The translations under genes and the position numbers were made by a program. Below are positions 41,380 to 50,098 of a stretch of DNA of 64,000 bases, in pieces. The DNA is from Paraflavitalea soli (GTDB lineage Bacteria > Bacteroidota > Bacteroidia > Chitinophagales > Chitinophagaceae), in NCBI RefSeq assembly GCF_003555545.1, contig NZ_CP032157.1:5646546-5710545 (forward strand), in the 5' to 3' direction. Position 1 is the stretch's first letter; every line of letters starts with the position of its first letter. The notes beneath the pieces were generated by a model, which saw only the letters and a list, made by a program, of their open reading frames with translations, was not told the origin of the DNA and did no database searches.

Positions 41380-44300
41380 TCATTGGTTGGGGAATTGCAG
41401 TACCAGGGTACTGTCGTTGTTGCGGGCGAGGACGTAGGCGGGCTGGCCGGCGATGGTGATCTTCTGAATACGACGCACCTGGCCTTTGATGACCAGGCCA
41501 TTTATACTTTCGGCAGCCATGGCGCCCTTCCCTTTGTTGACAAGTATGGTTCCCATATCAGCATCATAACGTCCCATCTGAATATTGTTGTCGTAGAAAT
41601 TGCCGCCCAGTAATATATCGGGCAGGGAATCATTGTTGGCACTGATAATAGCCGCATCACGATACTGTGTAAGCTGTGCTTGCCAGGGCATTGATTGGAG
41701 GGTGAAGTGACTATTGCCCTGATTAATGAAGATGGCATTGGAAAAGCAATCGGCAGTAAAGAGATCTGCTTTCTTTAATTTCTCCGGGGTAAAAATTTCC
41801 TCCAGGGAGGCTTTGGCAAAATCGGCCGCATAGAGGAAACGCTTTTTCAGTATAGGTATCTGGCGCTGGAGCTCATCTTTATTGGCGAAGGGAATTTCAC
41901 GCCCCTGCAGAAAGTACGTTAATACGGTTTCCTTGCGGCCATTGTCGTCAAAATCGGCGTAATACATTTTTACTGGCTCCTTTTCGGAGGCTTTCAGGCG
42001 GCTGTTGAGGCCAAGGTTGCCGGCGATTAAATCAATATCGCCATCCTGGTCAATATCGCAAGGGAGGAGAAAATTCCACCAGCCTTTCTTTTCTGTGATC
42101 CATTGGCGGGTAAATTTCCCTTTGTCGTTGATAAAGGCAGCAATGCCATTCCATTCCATGGCCAGCAACAGGTCCTGGTCGCCATCCTTGTCTATATCCA
42201 GCCACCTTGCCTGGGTTACAAATCCCGGCTGCACCAGATCGGGGGCATACTTTGCGGTAACATCTTTGAACTTGCCTGTCTTGTCATTTTCCAACAGGTA
42301 AGAGCGGGGAATATGACCATACTCGTAAGGGAAGGCCCTGCCGCCTATAAACAAGTCGACGTATCCATCCTTATTAAAATCATACGGTACTACACAGGAG
42401 ACGGTCATGAAAATACCGGTAAATGCATCTGCTTTTTTACTAAGGTGGCCTGCACCATCATTGATGTAAACCCTGGGAAGCAGAAAGTCATCGTGTCCAT
42501 AGTATTCATTGCCGCCGCTGGCTACCACGAGGTCCATCGATTTGTCGTTGTTCACATCCACCCAGCAGGCATCTACATCTTCCCAGGTGCTGTCATTGTC
42601 CAAAGCAGGTTGTACGGACTTCTTAAACTGACCACCGGATCTTTGCAGGAATAAGGCATTCTTCTTTCCTTTTGAAGCGCCCAGGAATACATCTTCCAGG
42701 CCATCGCCATTCATGTCTCCTACTGCCAGGGCTGGCCCTTCAGTAGAAACCATATGGGGTATGAGGGGCTCACGGTCGAATTCTACAAAGTGATTTTCTT
42801 CGTGGCGGTAGAGGAGGTTCACATTTTTCAGCACAGGTGAGCCGCCCTTGGAGGGGGACCCACCTGCGGTGATATCTGATGCCGGTAACCTATCGTTCCC
42901 GGATGTACGGGTAAGTATAGTATAATTAAACTTGGGCAGGTTGCCGGGGTATTGGATGGTAATGTGGCTGGTATCGGTCCAGTGAACGGGCTGAAAGGTG
43001 TTATCAGGCCATACGATGAACATGGAATCGACTTCGGTACTATCCAATCCAATATGGAGGGGCAGCTCCATGGATGACTGGAAGCCATGTGCAGGGAATT
43101 TCTCGTAAGTCCTAATGGCTCCATCAGCAAACACAATGGCTTTTGCACCTATTGCATTTACGTTATTGGCAGGCCCTTTCAATTGTATCGATAGAAAATG
43201 TCTGTTGTTCTTATCATTGGAGGTATTGCGGTATAATAATGCAGGCTCATCGATATTATTGACCACAATGTCGAGATCGCCATCATTGTCGAAGTCGGCA
43301 TATACGGCTCCATTGGAGTACGTGGGTCTTTCGTTCTGAATTTTATTGCCTTCATCCTCAAAAGCTACATTACCTGTATTGCGAAAAAATCGGTTGGGCA
43401 ATTTGATCTCCGGAAATTTGTCGATCAATGCCAGGTCTTTTTCCTGCATTTCACCGGTGCGTATTTTACGCTGGATCTCGTCATTGGAAATATAATTCAC
43501 ATAGTCAATATCATTGAGTCGTTTGGGAATGCCATTGGATACAAAAAGATCTTTCAGGCCATCGTTGTCGAAATCCATCCAGAGGGGCGCCCAGGACCAG
43601 TCGGTAGCATATACGCCTGCATATAATCCTACCTCACTAAACTGACCATTTCGCCTGTTGAGCTGAAGGGTATTGCGGGCATACTGGTAGTTGTACCCAT
43701 GTTTGACCTTGGTATAAAATATATCATACGCGTCTTCGCCCAATGATCTTTTGAGGATATAAGGATCGGATGGCAGCATGTCCATCGAGATGATCTCGGG
43801 GTAAGCATCGTTGTTGATGTCGGCCACATCCACGCCCATGGAAAACTGGCTGGTATGCATCATGCTGTTGGTAAGCTCATCGCGAAATGTGCCATCTTTC
43901 TGGTTAATGTAGAGGTAATCGTTTTCGTGAAAGTCGTTGCCGATGTAGAGATCGGGCCATCCATCGAGGTTGATATCGGATACAGCAATGCCCAGGCCGT
44001 AACCGATCACAGAGCTATTGATGCCTGACTGACGGGTGACATTGGTAAAATGGCCTTTGTCGTTGCGGAACAGGCGATCACCAGAAAGGGAATCGTAGGT
44101 ACCGGCATAGGTGTCACGTGCTGCAAAAGTGCTGTTGTACCGGAGGGAATGGTTGAGCAGGTACATGTCGAGATCGCCATCGAGGTCATAATCAAAGAAG
44201 GCAGCCTGTGTGCTGAAGCCGGAAAAGTCAAGTCCGTAGGCTTGTGCCTGTTCTTTGTATACCGGAATACCCTTATCAATGCGCTCGCAGATCAGGAGCT

Positions 44301-44754
44301 GGTTGTGGCTTTGGAGTGATTCATAATTGCCTACGCGGCAAATGTAGATATCGAGTAAACCATCGTTGTTGACATCTGCCACGGAAACGCCTGTACTCCA
44401 GGCGGTATCGTTGGGAATATGGGCCTGGGCAGTAGCATCCTTAAACTGCAGGTTGCCGGTATTGAGGTATAATTTATTGGGTTGCTGGTTAGCTGCGAAG
44501 AAGAGATCAATGAGACCATCGTTATTAAAATCACCTGCCCCTACTCCAGCGCCATTGTAGAAGTACATATACTTCAACATATTGATGCTGCTGGTTTGGG
44601 TGAGGGTATTGGAAAAGCTGAGGCCTGTGCGGGTATTATCCAGTACTTCGAAAAGCGGTTGGGTTGCCGGTTCACCGGAACGGCAGCCAGTCAGGAGCAT
44701 AACGATGCAGGAAAAGCTGGTAATGAAAGCAGTGCAGTAGTTTGTCTTGCTCAT
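41380..44754 (-). CDS. VCBS/FG-GAP repeat lipoprotein with ASPIC domain
   Basis: A 1124-residue surface lipoprotein (lipobox in MLLTGCRS). Many VCBS/FG-GAP blades carry calcium loops such as DFNNDGLIDLFF, DVNNDGLLDIYI, DYDLDGDLDMYL, DINLDGWPDLYI and DFDNDGDLDIVV. They fill residues 60-510 and 680-1090 and probably form two beta-propellers. Between them (about 520-600) is an ASPIC/UnbV-type domain (NAIGAKAIVFADG, FQSSMELPLHIGL). These proteins are common in polymer-degrading Bacteroidota and probably bind carbohydrate or partners. A 29-nt palindromic repeat is inserted in frame at 42836-42864, coding a GGSPSKGGSP segment. Confidence 0.88.
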   Translation of the reverse strand: MSKTNYCTAFITSFSCIVMLLTGCRSGEPATQPLFEVLDNTRTGLSFSNTLTQTSSINMLKYMYFYNGAGVGAGDFNNDGLIDLFFAANQQPNKLYLNTGNLQFKDATAQAHIPNDTAWSTGVSVADVNNDGLLDIYICRVGNYESLQSHNQLLICERIDKGIPVYKEQAQAYGLDFSGFSTQAAFFDYDLDGDLDMYLLNHSLRYNSTFAARDTYAGTYDSLSGDRLFRNDKGHFTNVTRQSGINSSVIGYGLGIAVSDINLDGWPDLYIGNDFHENDYLYINQKDGTFRDELTNSMMHTSQFSMGVDVADINNDAYPEIISMDMLPSDPYILKRSLGEDAYDIFYTKVKHGYNYQYARNTLQLNRRNGQFSEVGLYAGVYATDWSWAPLWMDFDNDGLKDLFVSNGIPKRLNDIDYVNYISNDEIQRKIRTGEMQEKDLALIDKFPEIKLPNRFFRNTGNVAFEDEGNKIQNERPTYSNGAVYADFDNDGDLDIVVNNIDEPALLYRNTSNDKNNRHFLSIQLKGPANNVNAIGAKAIVFADGAIRTYEKFPAHGFQSSMELPLHIGLDSTEVDSMFIVWPDNTFQPVHWTDTSHITIQYPGNLPKFNYTILTRTSGNDRLPASDITAGGSPSKGGSPVLKNVNLLYRHEENHFVEFDREPLIPHMVSTEGPALAVGDMNGDGLEDVFLGASKGKKNALFLQRSGGQFKKSVQPALDNDSTWEDVDACWVDVNNDKSMDLVVASGGNEYYGHDDFLLPRVYINDGAGHLSKKADAFTGIFMTVSCVVPYDFNKDGYVDLFIGGRAFPYEYGHIPRSYLLENDKTGKFKDVTAKYAPDLVQPGFVTQARWLDIDKDGDQDLLLAMEWNGIAAFINDKGKFTRQWITEKKGWWNFLLPCDIDQDGDIDLIAGNLGLNSRLKASEKEPVKMYYADFDDNGRKETVLTYFLQGREIPFANKDELQRQIPILKKRFLYAADFAKASLEEIFTPEKLKKADLFTADCFSNAIFINQGNSHFTLQSMPWQAQLTQYRDAAIISANNDSLPDILLGGNFYDNNIQMGRYDADMGTILVNKGKGAMAAESINGLVIKGQVRRIQKITIAGQPAYVLARNNDSTLVLQFPNQ
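42836..42864 (-). repeat. REP-like palindromic element inside the VCBS gene
   Basis: A 29-nt element, GGTGAGCCGCC to CCCACC on the plus strand, matches the intergenic copy at 44846-44874 with about four differences. In the gene it is read as G-G-S-P-S-K-G-G-S-P in the linker between the ASPIC domain and the second propeller. Confidence 0.6.
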
Positions 44755-44773
44755 AGCAGCAGAATCGTTTAAA

Positions 44774-44781
44774 CAAACATA
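44774..44781 (-). promoter_or_regulatory. -7 box for the VCBS gene
   Basis: Minus-strand TATGTTTG, 19 nt before the ATG at 44754. Confidence 0.5.
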
Positions 44782-44845
44782 GCTAAAAATGTCTGAACCG
44801 GGATTTGAAGGATTGAGAGGAGCAGGGGTAGCCGTAAAGACAAAG

Positions 44846-44874
44846 GGTGAGCCGCCTTTGGAAGGCGACCCACC
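44846..44874. repeat. REP-like palindromic element, intergenic copy
   Basis: Hairpin-forming 29-nt unit (CGCCTT-TGG-AAGGCG core, outer GGTG/CACC) between the DUF1015 and VCBS genes. Just downstream CCCTTTGAAGGCGG repeats part of it. It may also serve as a terminator for the DUF1015 gene. Confidence 0.55.
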
Positions 44875-44923
44875 CTTTGAAGGCGGTGTGGTAGCAAGCG
44901 GGGGGGCTCGCCGTGTAATATGT

Positions 44924-46153
44924 TTAAGCGATCAAGTGCGTGAGTAGGCCATCGCGGAGCTTGGGTTCGAACCAGGTGCTTTTGGGCGGCATTACATTGC
45001 CGCTATCGGCAATATCGAATAATTGCTGGATGGTAACGGGATGCAGGCTGAAGGCAACGGCCATTTCACCACTGTTCACCCTTTTTTCCAGTTCACTTAA
45101 TCCACGGATACCTCCAATAAAATCAATGCGCTTATCGGTACGCTGGTCTTTAATGCCCAGTAATTTGTCGAGTACATTGTTGGACAGGATAGAGACATCG
45201 AGTATACCTATGGGATCGGTGGTGTAAGTACCTTCTTTGGAAGTAAGCTTGTACCATTGACCTTTTAGGTACATGCCAAACTCATGCAGGTTTTCGGGAG
45301 CCAGGGGTGCTGTAATTTTTTCAACTGTAAAATCGGCGGTCAGCTTTTGCAGCAATTCGGCTTCGGTCAATCCGTTCAGGTCCTTCACTACGCGGTTATA
45401 ATCCATAATATATAACTGGTTGGAAGGAAATAAGGTAGTCAGGAAGTAATTGGCTTCGGGGGTGGCTTGCTGGCCCAGGGCCTTGCGTACTTTGGCAGCT
45501 GAAGCTGCGCGGTGGTGACCATCTGCGATATAGGTGGCGGGCACTACGGTGGCGAATATATCGGTAATGGCTTTGATGGTTTGATCGCTGTTCACAACCC
45601 ATATGGTATGACTGATGTTGTCATCGGCGGTGAAATTGTAAACGGGGTGGTGGGTAGTTTTCCAGTCTTCTATGAGCTTATCCAATTCGGCTACATTCCT
45701 GTAGGCGAGGAAAACGTTGCCGGTTTGTGCACCGGAAGTCTTGATATGGTTGATGCGATCCTGTTCTTTTTCAGGACGCGTGAATTCATGTTTCTTAATG
45801 ATGTCCTTTTCGTAATCATCCACAGAACTGGCGGCCACGAGACCTGTCTGACTACGGCCATTCATAACGAGCTGATAAATATAGTAGCAGGGCTTTTCCT
45901 CCCGAAACAGGAAACCACGTTGTATAAAAGCTGCCAGGTTCTCTTTGGCTTTATCGTATACTGCCTGTGTGTGGATGTCGGTATTTTCGGGAAGGTCTAT
46001 TTCGGACTTGGTGATATGCAGAAAGGAGTGGGCATTACCGCCTGCTTCTTCACGGGCTTCTTTGCTGTTCAATACATCGTAAGGACGGGAAGCTACCTGA
46101 CTAGCCAGTTGTGGCTGGGGACGTAATGCTTTGAATGGTTGTATGGATGCCAT
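44924..46153 (-). CDS. DUF1015 family protein
   Basis: A 409-residue cytosolic protein of the DUF1015 family: ASIQPFKALRPQPQLASQVA and RPYDVLNSKEAR at the N-terminus, a HEFTRPEKEQDRI motif, and the conserved IADGHHRAASA. The biochemical role is unproven. In many Bacteroidota it is encoded with serC and serA, suggesting a link to serine metabolism. Here it follows serC by 16 bp and no serA lies between them. The ATG at 46153 is preferred over 46189, which overlaps serC. Confidence 0.88.
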   Translation of the reverse strand: MASIQPFKALRPQPQLASQVASRPYDVLNSKEAREEAGGNAHSFLHITKSEIDLPENTDIHTQAVYDKAKENLAAFIQRGFLFREEKPCYYIYQLVMNGRSQTGLVAASSVDDYEKDIIKKHEFTRPEKEQDRINHIKTSGAQTGNVFLAYRNVAELDKLIEDWKTTHHPVYNFTADDNISHTIWVVNSDQTIKAITDIFATVVPATYIADGHHRAASAAKVRKALGQQATPEANYFLTTLFPSNQLYIMDYNRVVKDLNGLTEAELLQKLTADFTVEKITAPLAPENLHEFGMYLKGQWYKLTSKEGTYTTDPIGILDVSILSNNVLDKLLGIKDQRTDKRIDFIGGIRGLSELEKRVNSGEMAVAFSLHPVTIQQLFDIADSGNVMPPKSTWFEPKLRDGLLTHLIA

Positions 46154-46169
46154 AAAGGTTATTGTGTGT

Positions 46170-47255
46170 TTATCCTTTTCGTTGAGCAAAATCGTTCATA
46201 AGTGCGGTAAGGGCCTGTACGCCTTCCAAAGGCATGGCATTGTACAGGGAAGCGCGGAAACCACCAATGGTACGGTATCCTTTGACGCCTACCATGCCAT
46301 TTTCTTTACACAGCGCGAGGAACTCTTTTTCCAGGGCCGCATCGTCCATCACAAAAGTAACATTCATTTTACTACGGTCTTCCACAGCTGCTGTTCCTTT
46401 GAAGATGGGGAGTTTATCGATGGTACTGTACAGTAATGCTGCTTTTTGGTCATTGATCTTCTCAATAGCGGGTACACCACCCTGCTCTTTGAGCCAGCGA
46501 AGGGTAAGCATACAAACGTATACGGCAAAAACAGGCGGAGTATTGAGCATGGATCCATTCTCAATATGATTGCGGTAATCCATCATGACGGGTAGTTTAC
46601 GATCTACCTTACCCAATATATTTTTGTTAACGACTACCAGGTTTACACCAGCAGCACCTACATTTTTCTGGGCGCCTGCATAAATGAGGTCGAATTTGTT
46701 GAAATCGAGGGTGCGGCTGAGGATATCGCTGCTCATATCGGCCACGATGGGAACGCCTGTTTCATAAAACGGGTTCATGTCCTGCCACTGGGTACCATAA
46801 ATGGTATTGTTGGAGGTGATATGCAGGTATTTGGCTGTTTTGGGAACAACGAGTTGTTTGGGCAGGTAGGAGTAATTGGCTTCCTTAGAACTGCCTACGA
46901 CTTCAACATGACCAAACAGGCGGGCTTCCTTAATGGCTTTAGCGCCCCATATATCGGTGTCTGTATAAGCAGCTATCTCGTTCTCATTCAGCAGGTTCAT
47001 AGGAACCTGGAAGAACTGGGTGGACGCACCGCCATGGAGGAAGAGTACTTCGTGATCGGCATCGAGGTGCATTAGTTCCTTTACCAGGGCAATGGCTTCA
47101 TTCATAACAGCCTGGAAGGTGTCGGTACGGTGACCGAGTTCCAGTATGGAGAGGCCGGTATTGTTGAAATTGAGGATGGCCTGTGCTGCTTGTTCAAAGA
47201 CTGTGCGGGGCAGAATGCTGGGGCCTGCATTGAAGTTATAGATCGCTGATTTCAC
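46170..47255 (-). CDS. serC: Phosphoserine aminotransferase
   Basis: A 361-residue PLP enzyme converting 3-phosphohydroxypyruvate to phosphoserine. Diagnostic text is NFNAGPSILP, GGASTQFFQVPMNLL, the PLP lysine in IYAGAQKNVGAAGV, and the C-terminal VKGYRTIGGFRASLYNAMP. It is the first gene of a serC-DUF1015 operon, with TATCTTTG 35 nt upstream. Confidence 0.97.
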   Translation of the reverse strand: MKSAIYNFNAGPSILPRTVFEQAAQAILNFNNTGLSILELGHRTDTFQAVMNEAIALVKELMHLDADHEVLFLHGGASTQFFQVPMNLLNENEIAAYTDTDIWGAKAIKEARLFGHVEVVGSSKEANYSYLPKQLVVPKTAKYLHITSNNTIYGTQWQDMNPFYETGVPIVADMSSDILSRTLDFNKFDLIYAGAQKNVGAAGVNLVVVNKNILGKVDRKLPVMMDYRNHIENGSMLNTPPVFAVYVCMLTLRWLKEQGGVPAIEKINDQKAALLYSTIDKLPIFKGTAAVEDRSKMNVTFVMDDAALEKEFLALCKENGMVGVKGYRTIGGFRASLYNAMPLEGVQALTALMNDFAQRKG

Positions 47256-47289
47256 TGCTCTATTGATTTCACTGATTAAAAAAGAAGGG

Positions 47290-47297
47290 CAAAGATA
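47290..47297 (-). promoter_or_regulatory. -7 box for serC
   Basis: Minus-strand TATCTTTG giving a leader of about 28 nt. It adjoins the heptad array at 47302. Confidence 0.55.
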
Positions 47298-47301
47298 AGT
47301 T

Positions 47302-47336
47302 CGATTTCGGATTTGGGATTTAGAATTTAGGATGCT
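47302..47336. repeat. 7-nt-period array upstream of serC
   Basis: Heptamers CGATTTC, GGATTTG, GGATTTA, GAATTTA, GGATGCT run in phase just upstream of the serC -7 box, covering where the -33 element should be. Confidence 0.55.
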
Positions 47337-47435
47337 TTAGTTATAACTGCTTGATAAAATGCGCATTTGCTGGATGGAAGCCAGATTACAAGCCATTTCC
47401 CTGCTTTTTTGTAGACTTTAGGATCTATGCCGGTT

Positions 47436-48401
47436 TTAGTCGCAGTTCCGGGCGGGTGGCTGTCCTTTTTTCCATTGTTCGTTAAGGGTCTCAAATTCTT
47501 TCAGCTCCGTTTCGGAAAAGTTTTTATTAATAAGATGCTTCAGATCGGGCTGACCGGCATTTACCCAGGCTGTGTACCAATAGGAAGCTACAGCATATAC
47601 GGATTGTTTCATTCTTCTTTCTACCATGTTATTGAGCCTTTGGTTATACCTGCGGCAATAATCGCGTGCATATTGTCGAACGATAACACCGTTACGATCT
47701 TCAAAAGAAAATTTCTGATCAGGTGGAAACTCCTGGGTCAAGGTACGCTCAAATAACAGTACTGTATCGGCCGCTGCTGCACTTTCCAATACCCTGTCCC
47801 ATATAAAAGCACCCGGATCGGAGATATAGCTGGCTTTGCCCAGGAAGAAGTCCCATTCTTTATCGGCGAGCAATTCGGGGATCCTCGACTCCCAGAAGCC
47901 ATGAATGCCTTGCTGTCCGGTGTGCTGGCCATTGTGGTTGCTGCAAGCATGCAGGGGAACGTGTGCATCGCCGATATAATGGCCTATATCTGCTGAGAGT
48001 TTTAATATCCTGGCCTGGTCTTTCTCTTTGAAAGCCTGTGTGAGCCGGTGCTGCATGGTTTGTATCCACCAGGGAACAATGCCGTACTTCATGAGGCTAT
48101 CCTGTGAGTATTTTTCTACTGCTTCCTTCCATTGTCGTGGCAGGGAATCATAGGGCCAGGAACCGTAATGATCTATGTCGATGTAATGGCGGGGACCTTC
48201 GATGGTCATTGCATACCGCCGCTTGTCGGGATCGATAGCATGTTCGCTGAGAAACTGAATATGGGGCTTGTATAATACCAGCATTTCGGGTGGCAGGAGG
48301 AATACAGCCATGAAGTTGATCTTACGATGGGCATAGAAACCCCAGCAGAAGGAGTGATGGCATATGGATAGAAGAGCAGCAATGAGGATAATCTTTTTCA
48401 T
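47436..48401 (-). CDS. S1/P1-type zinc nuclease / phospholipase C-like protein
   Basis: A 321-residue exported protein. The signal peptide is predicted to cut before WGFYAHRKIN, giving an N-terminal Trp as in S1/P1 nucleases and zinc phospholipase C, where that residue binds zinc. Further ligands are visible in GPRHYIDIDHYG, in LSADIGHYIGDAHVPLHACSN and in GIHGFWES. These fit the tri-zinc site. The substrate (single-stranded nucleic acid, nucleotide or lipid) is undecided. The start at 48401 begins the signal peptide; the frame is open to 48443. Confidence 0.83.
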   Translation of the reverse strand: MKKIILIAALLSICHHSFCWGFYAHRKINFMAVFLLPPEMLVLYKPHIQFLSEHAIDPDKRRYAMTIEGPRHYIDIDHYGSWPYDSLPRQWKEAVEKYSQDSLMKYGIVPWWIQTMQHRLTQAFKEKDQARILKLSADIGHYIGDAHVPLHACSNHNGQHTGQQGIHGFWESRIPELLADKEWDFFLGKASYISDPGAFIWDRVLESAAAADTVLLFERTLTQEFPPDQKFSFEDRNGVIVRQYARDYCRRYNQRLNNMVERRMKQSVYAVASYWYTAWVNAGQPDLKHLINKNFSETELKEFETLNEQWKKGQPPARNCD

Positions 48402-48410
48402 ATGAAATTG

Positions 48411-48445
48411 GAATTTCGGCAATCGTGAATCGGCAATCGGCAATA
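48411..48445. repeat. 7-nt-period array upstream of the S1/P1-like gene
   Basis: Heptamers GAATTTC, GGCAATC, GTGAATC, GGCAATC, GGCAATA in phase, followed by CGTTCGCTTCGATAACGATTGCTTCGA with near-repeats of GCTTCGAT. Confidence 0.55.
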
Positions 48446-48547
48446 CGTTCGCTTCGATAACGATTGCTTCGATGGCGTTTTCCTGCTGGCTTCGATTTGA
48501 AGCAGCTCGCAGTTTTATTGAACTGCATGGTCCGGGCTGGTGGTTAG

Positions 48548-49189
48548 TTAGTTTTTTACCTCATGGTCATCTTCGATATGGGTGACGCCGCCGGAGATCG
48601 CGAATTTCATGGCGTCGGTAGAACTTATATCGGTTAATAAGCGTACTCGATCGCGTTTTACAAAATACAGGCGACCGGTAAAGGCATATGACTGGGGTAC
48701 ATAAACAGCCATATATTCCTGTAGTCCAAATTCATTGAGTTCTTCCTGGGTGATAAACCCAATTTGCCATACATCTACTGATTCCACACTAACGAGCACG
48801 GCTTTGTCGAACTTGCGTTTATTGCCGGCAAAGGCCTCAAAGAAATCTTTGATGGTACTGTATATGAGTTTAATACCGGGCGTACGTTCGAGTATTTTAT
48901 CAAACAGGTCGACCAGGCGGCTAACAATAAAGGAGGAAGAGATATAGCCCACCAAAATTACAATGAGGATTACCAGTCCAAATCCCAAACCGGGAATTTT
49001 ATTGGGTTGGCCCTGGCTGTCGGTGCCTATCCAATAGGGAAATACGGTTTGTATAAGGCTGGGCAAAATGCCATCCACAAAATTAAATAAGGCAGTTACG
49101 GCATATATAGTAATGGCTATGGGCGCCAGGATAATAAGCCCCTGCAAAAAATATTGAAAAAACTTTTTCAATACCTGCTTAGTCTTCAT
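48548..49189 (-). CDS. DUF502 membrane protein
   Basis: A 213-residue inner-membrane protein with two membrane segments (FLQGLIILAPIAITIYAV, then GFGLVILIVILVGYISSSF) and a soluble C-terminal domain. Family phrases are ERTPGIKLIYSTIKDFFEAF and YMAVYVPQSYAFTGRLYFV. The function is unknown. A TAATTTTG box lies 21 nt upstream. Confidence 0.85.
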   Translation of the reverse strand: MKTKQVLKKFFQYFLQGLIILAPIAITIYAVTALFNFVDGILPSLIQTVFPYWIGTDSQGQPNKIPGLGFGLVILIVILVGYISSSFIVSRLVDLFDKILERTPGIKLIYSTIKDFFEAFAGNKRKFDKAVLVSVESVDVWQIGFITQEELNEFGLQEYMAVYVPQSYAFTGRLYFVKRDRVRLLTDISSTDAMKFAISGGVTHIEDDHEVKN

Positions 49190-49209
49190 GTTGCAACAAT
49201 GATTTACGG

Positions 49210-49217
49210 CAAAATTA
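49210..49217 (-). promoter_or_regulatory. -7 box for the DUF502 gene
   Basis: Minus-strand TAATTTTG, 21 nt before the ATG. Confidence 0.5.
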
Positions 49218-49390
49218 CAGGTGTGGGAGCAGCCTGCCTGATATTATTTTTAATAGTCTTTTTTTCTTAACATTCACGGTGTTATACAACGTTGGGCAGG
49301 TGGCGAATGTCCTGCTCAGGCCGGCGTTTCACTGCTTCAACGAACAATTGTTTGCTTAACTATTTAGTGCCAGTGGCAAAAAAAAGGGAT

Positions 49391-49427
49391 GGAAACTTTC
49401 GTAACGAAAAAAGTTTCCCTAGTTTTA
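49391..49427 (+). promoter_or_regulatory. Nested palindromic operator and promoter of the efflux operon
   Basis: Outer arms GGAAACTTT (49391-49399) and AAAGTTTCC (49410-49418) enclose an inner palindrome TTTCGT-A-ACGAAA (49397-49409). A near-consensus -7 box TAGTTTTA (49420-49427) follows, 11 nt before the TetR ATG. The operator therefore covers the -33 to -7 interval, as expected for autorepression by the TetR-type protein. Confidence 0.65.
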
Positions 49428-49438
49428 CGCCCTGAATT

Positions 49439-50098
49439 ATGATACCAGAACCAAATACGAAAATCCGGATCCGCCAGAAGGCAGATGAGCTATTTACCAA
49501 ATACGGGATCCGGAGTGTAAGCATGGATGACATTGCCAATGCGTTGGGAATGAGCAAGAAGACGATCTATCAGTATTTCGTAGACAAAGATGAGCTGGTA
49601 GAGGCGGTATTGGAAGCAGATATCCATCAAATGCAAACGGATTGTGTGGCTATTGCGGTTGATGCACGCAATGCGATCGATGAAGTGTTTCTTTCTATCG
49701 ACCGGGTGCTGGAGCAGTTCCGGAATATGAACCCGATGTTGATCTATGACCTGGAGAAGTTTCACGTACGTGGCTTCCAGAAGTTCATGGAGCATAAGAA
49801 TAAGTTCTTATTACAGGTTATCCGCAAAAATATGGAACGGGGCCTAGCAGAAGGCTTATACCGTGATGATCTGAATGTGGAGGTGCTGGCGAAGTTCCGC
49901 CTGGAATCGATGATGCTGGCCTTCAATATTGACCTCTATCCCCCCTCTAAATATAGCCTGGCCGATGTATCGAAAGAGCTCATCGAGCATTTTGTATTTG
50001 GCCTCGCCTCTCAAAAAGGATATAAGCTGATCGTAAAATATAAAGAAGAACGTTTAAAACAAGCAAAACATGAGACCTTATCAGGTAAGACGAAGTAA
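49439..50098 (+). CDS. TetR/AcrR-family regulator of the efflux operon
   Basis: A 219-residue repressor with an N-terminal HTH (YGIRSVSMDDIANALGMSKK, then TIYQYFVDKDELVEAVL). The helical ligand domain ends in a Lys-rich tail (YKEERLKQAKHETLSGKTK). It is the first gene of the operon and overlaps the TolC gene by 29 bp, so its own promoter drives the pump. Likely autorepression through the palindrome at 49391; the inducer is unknown. Confidence 0.9.
   Translation: MIPEPNTKIRIRQKADELFTKYGIRSVSMDDIANALGMSKKTIYQYFVDKDELVEAVLEADIHQMQTDCVAIAVDARNAIDEVFLSIDRVLEQFRNMNPMLIYDLEKFHVRGFQKFMEHKNKFLLQVIRKNMERGLAEGLYRDDLNVEVLAKFRLESMMLAFNIDLYPPSKYSLADVSKELIEHFVFGLASQKGYKLIVKYKEERLKQAKHETLSGKTK

Noticed and set aside
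41281-41613. Plus-strand frame opposite the end of the VCBS gene
   Set aside because: It is the complement of FG-GAP coding sequence and contains no protein-like signature.
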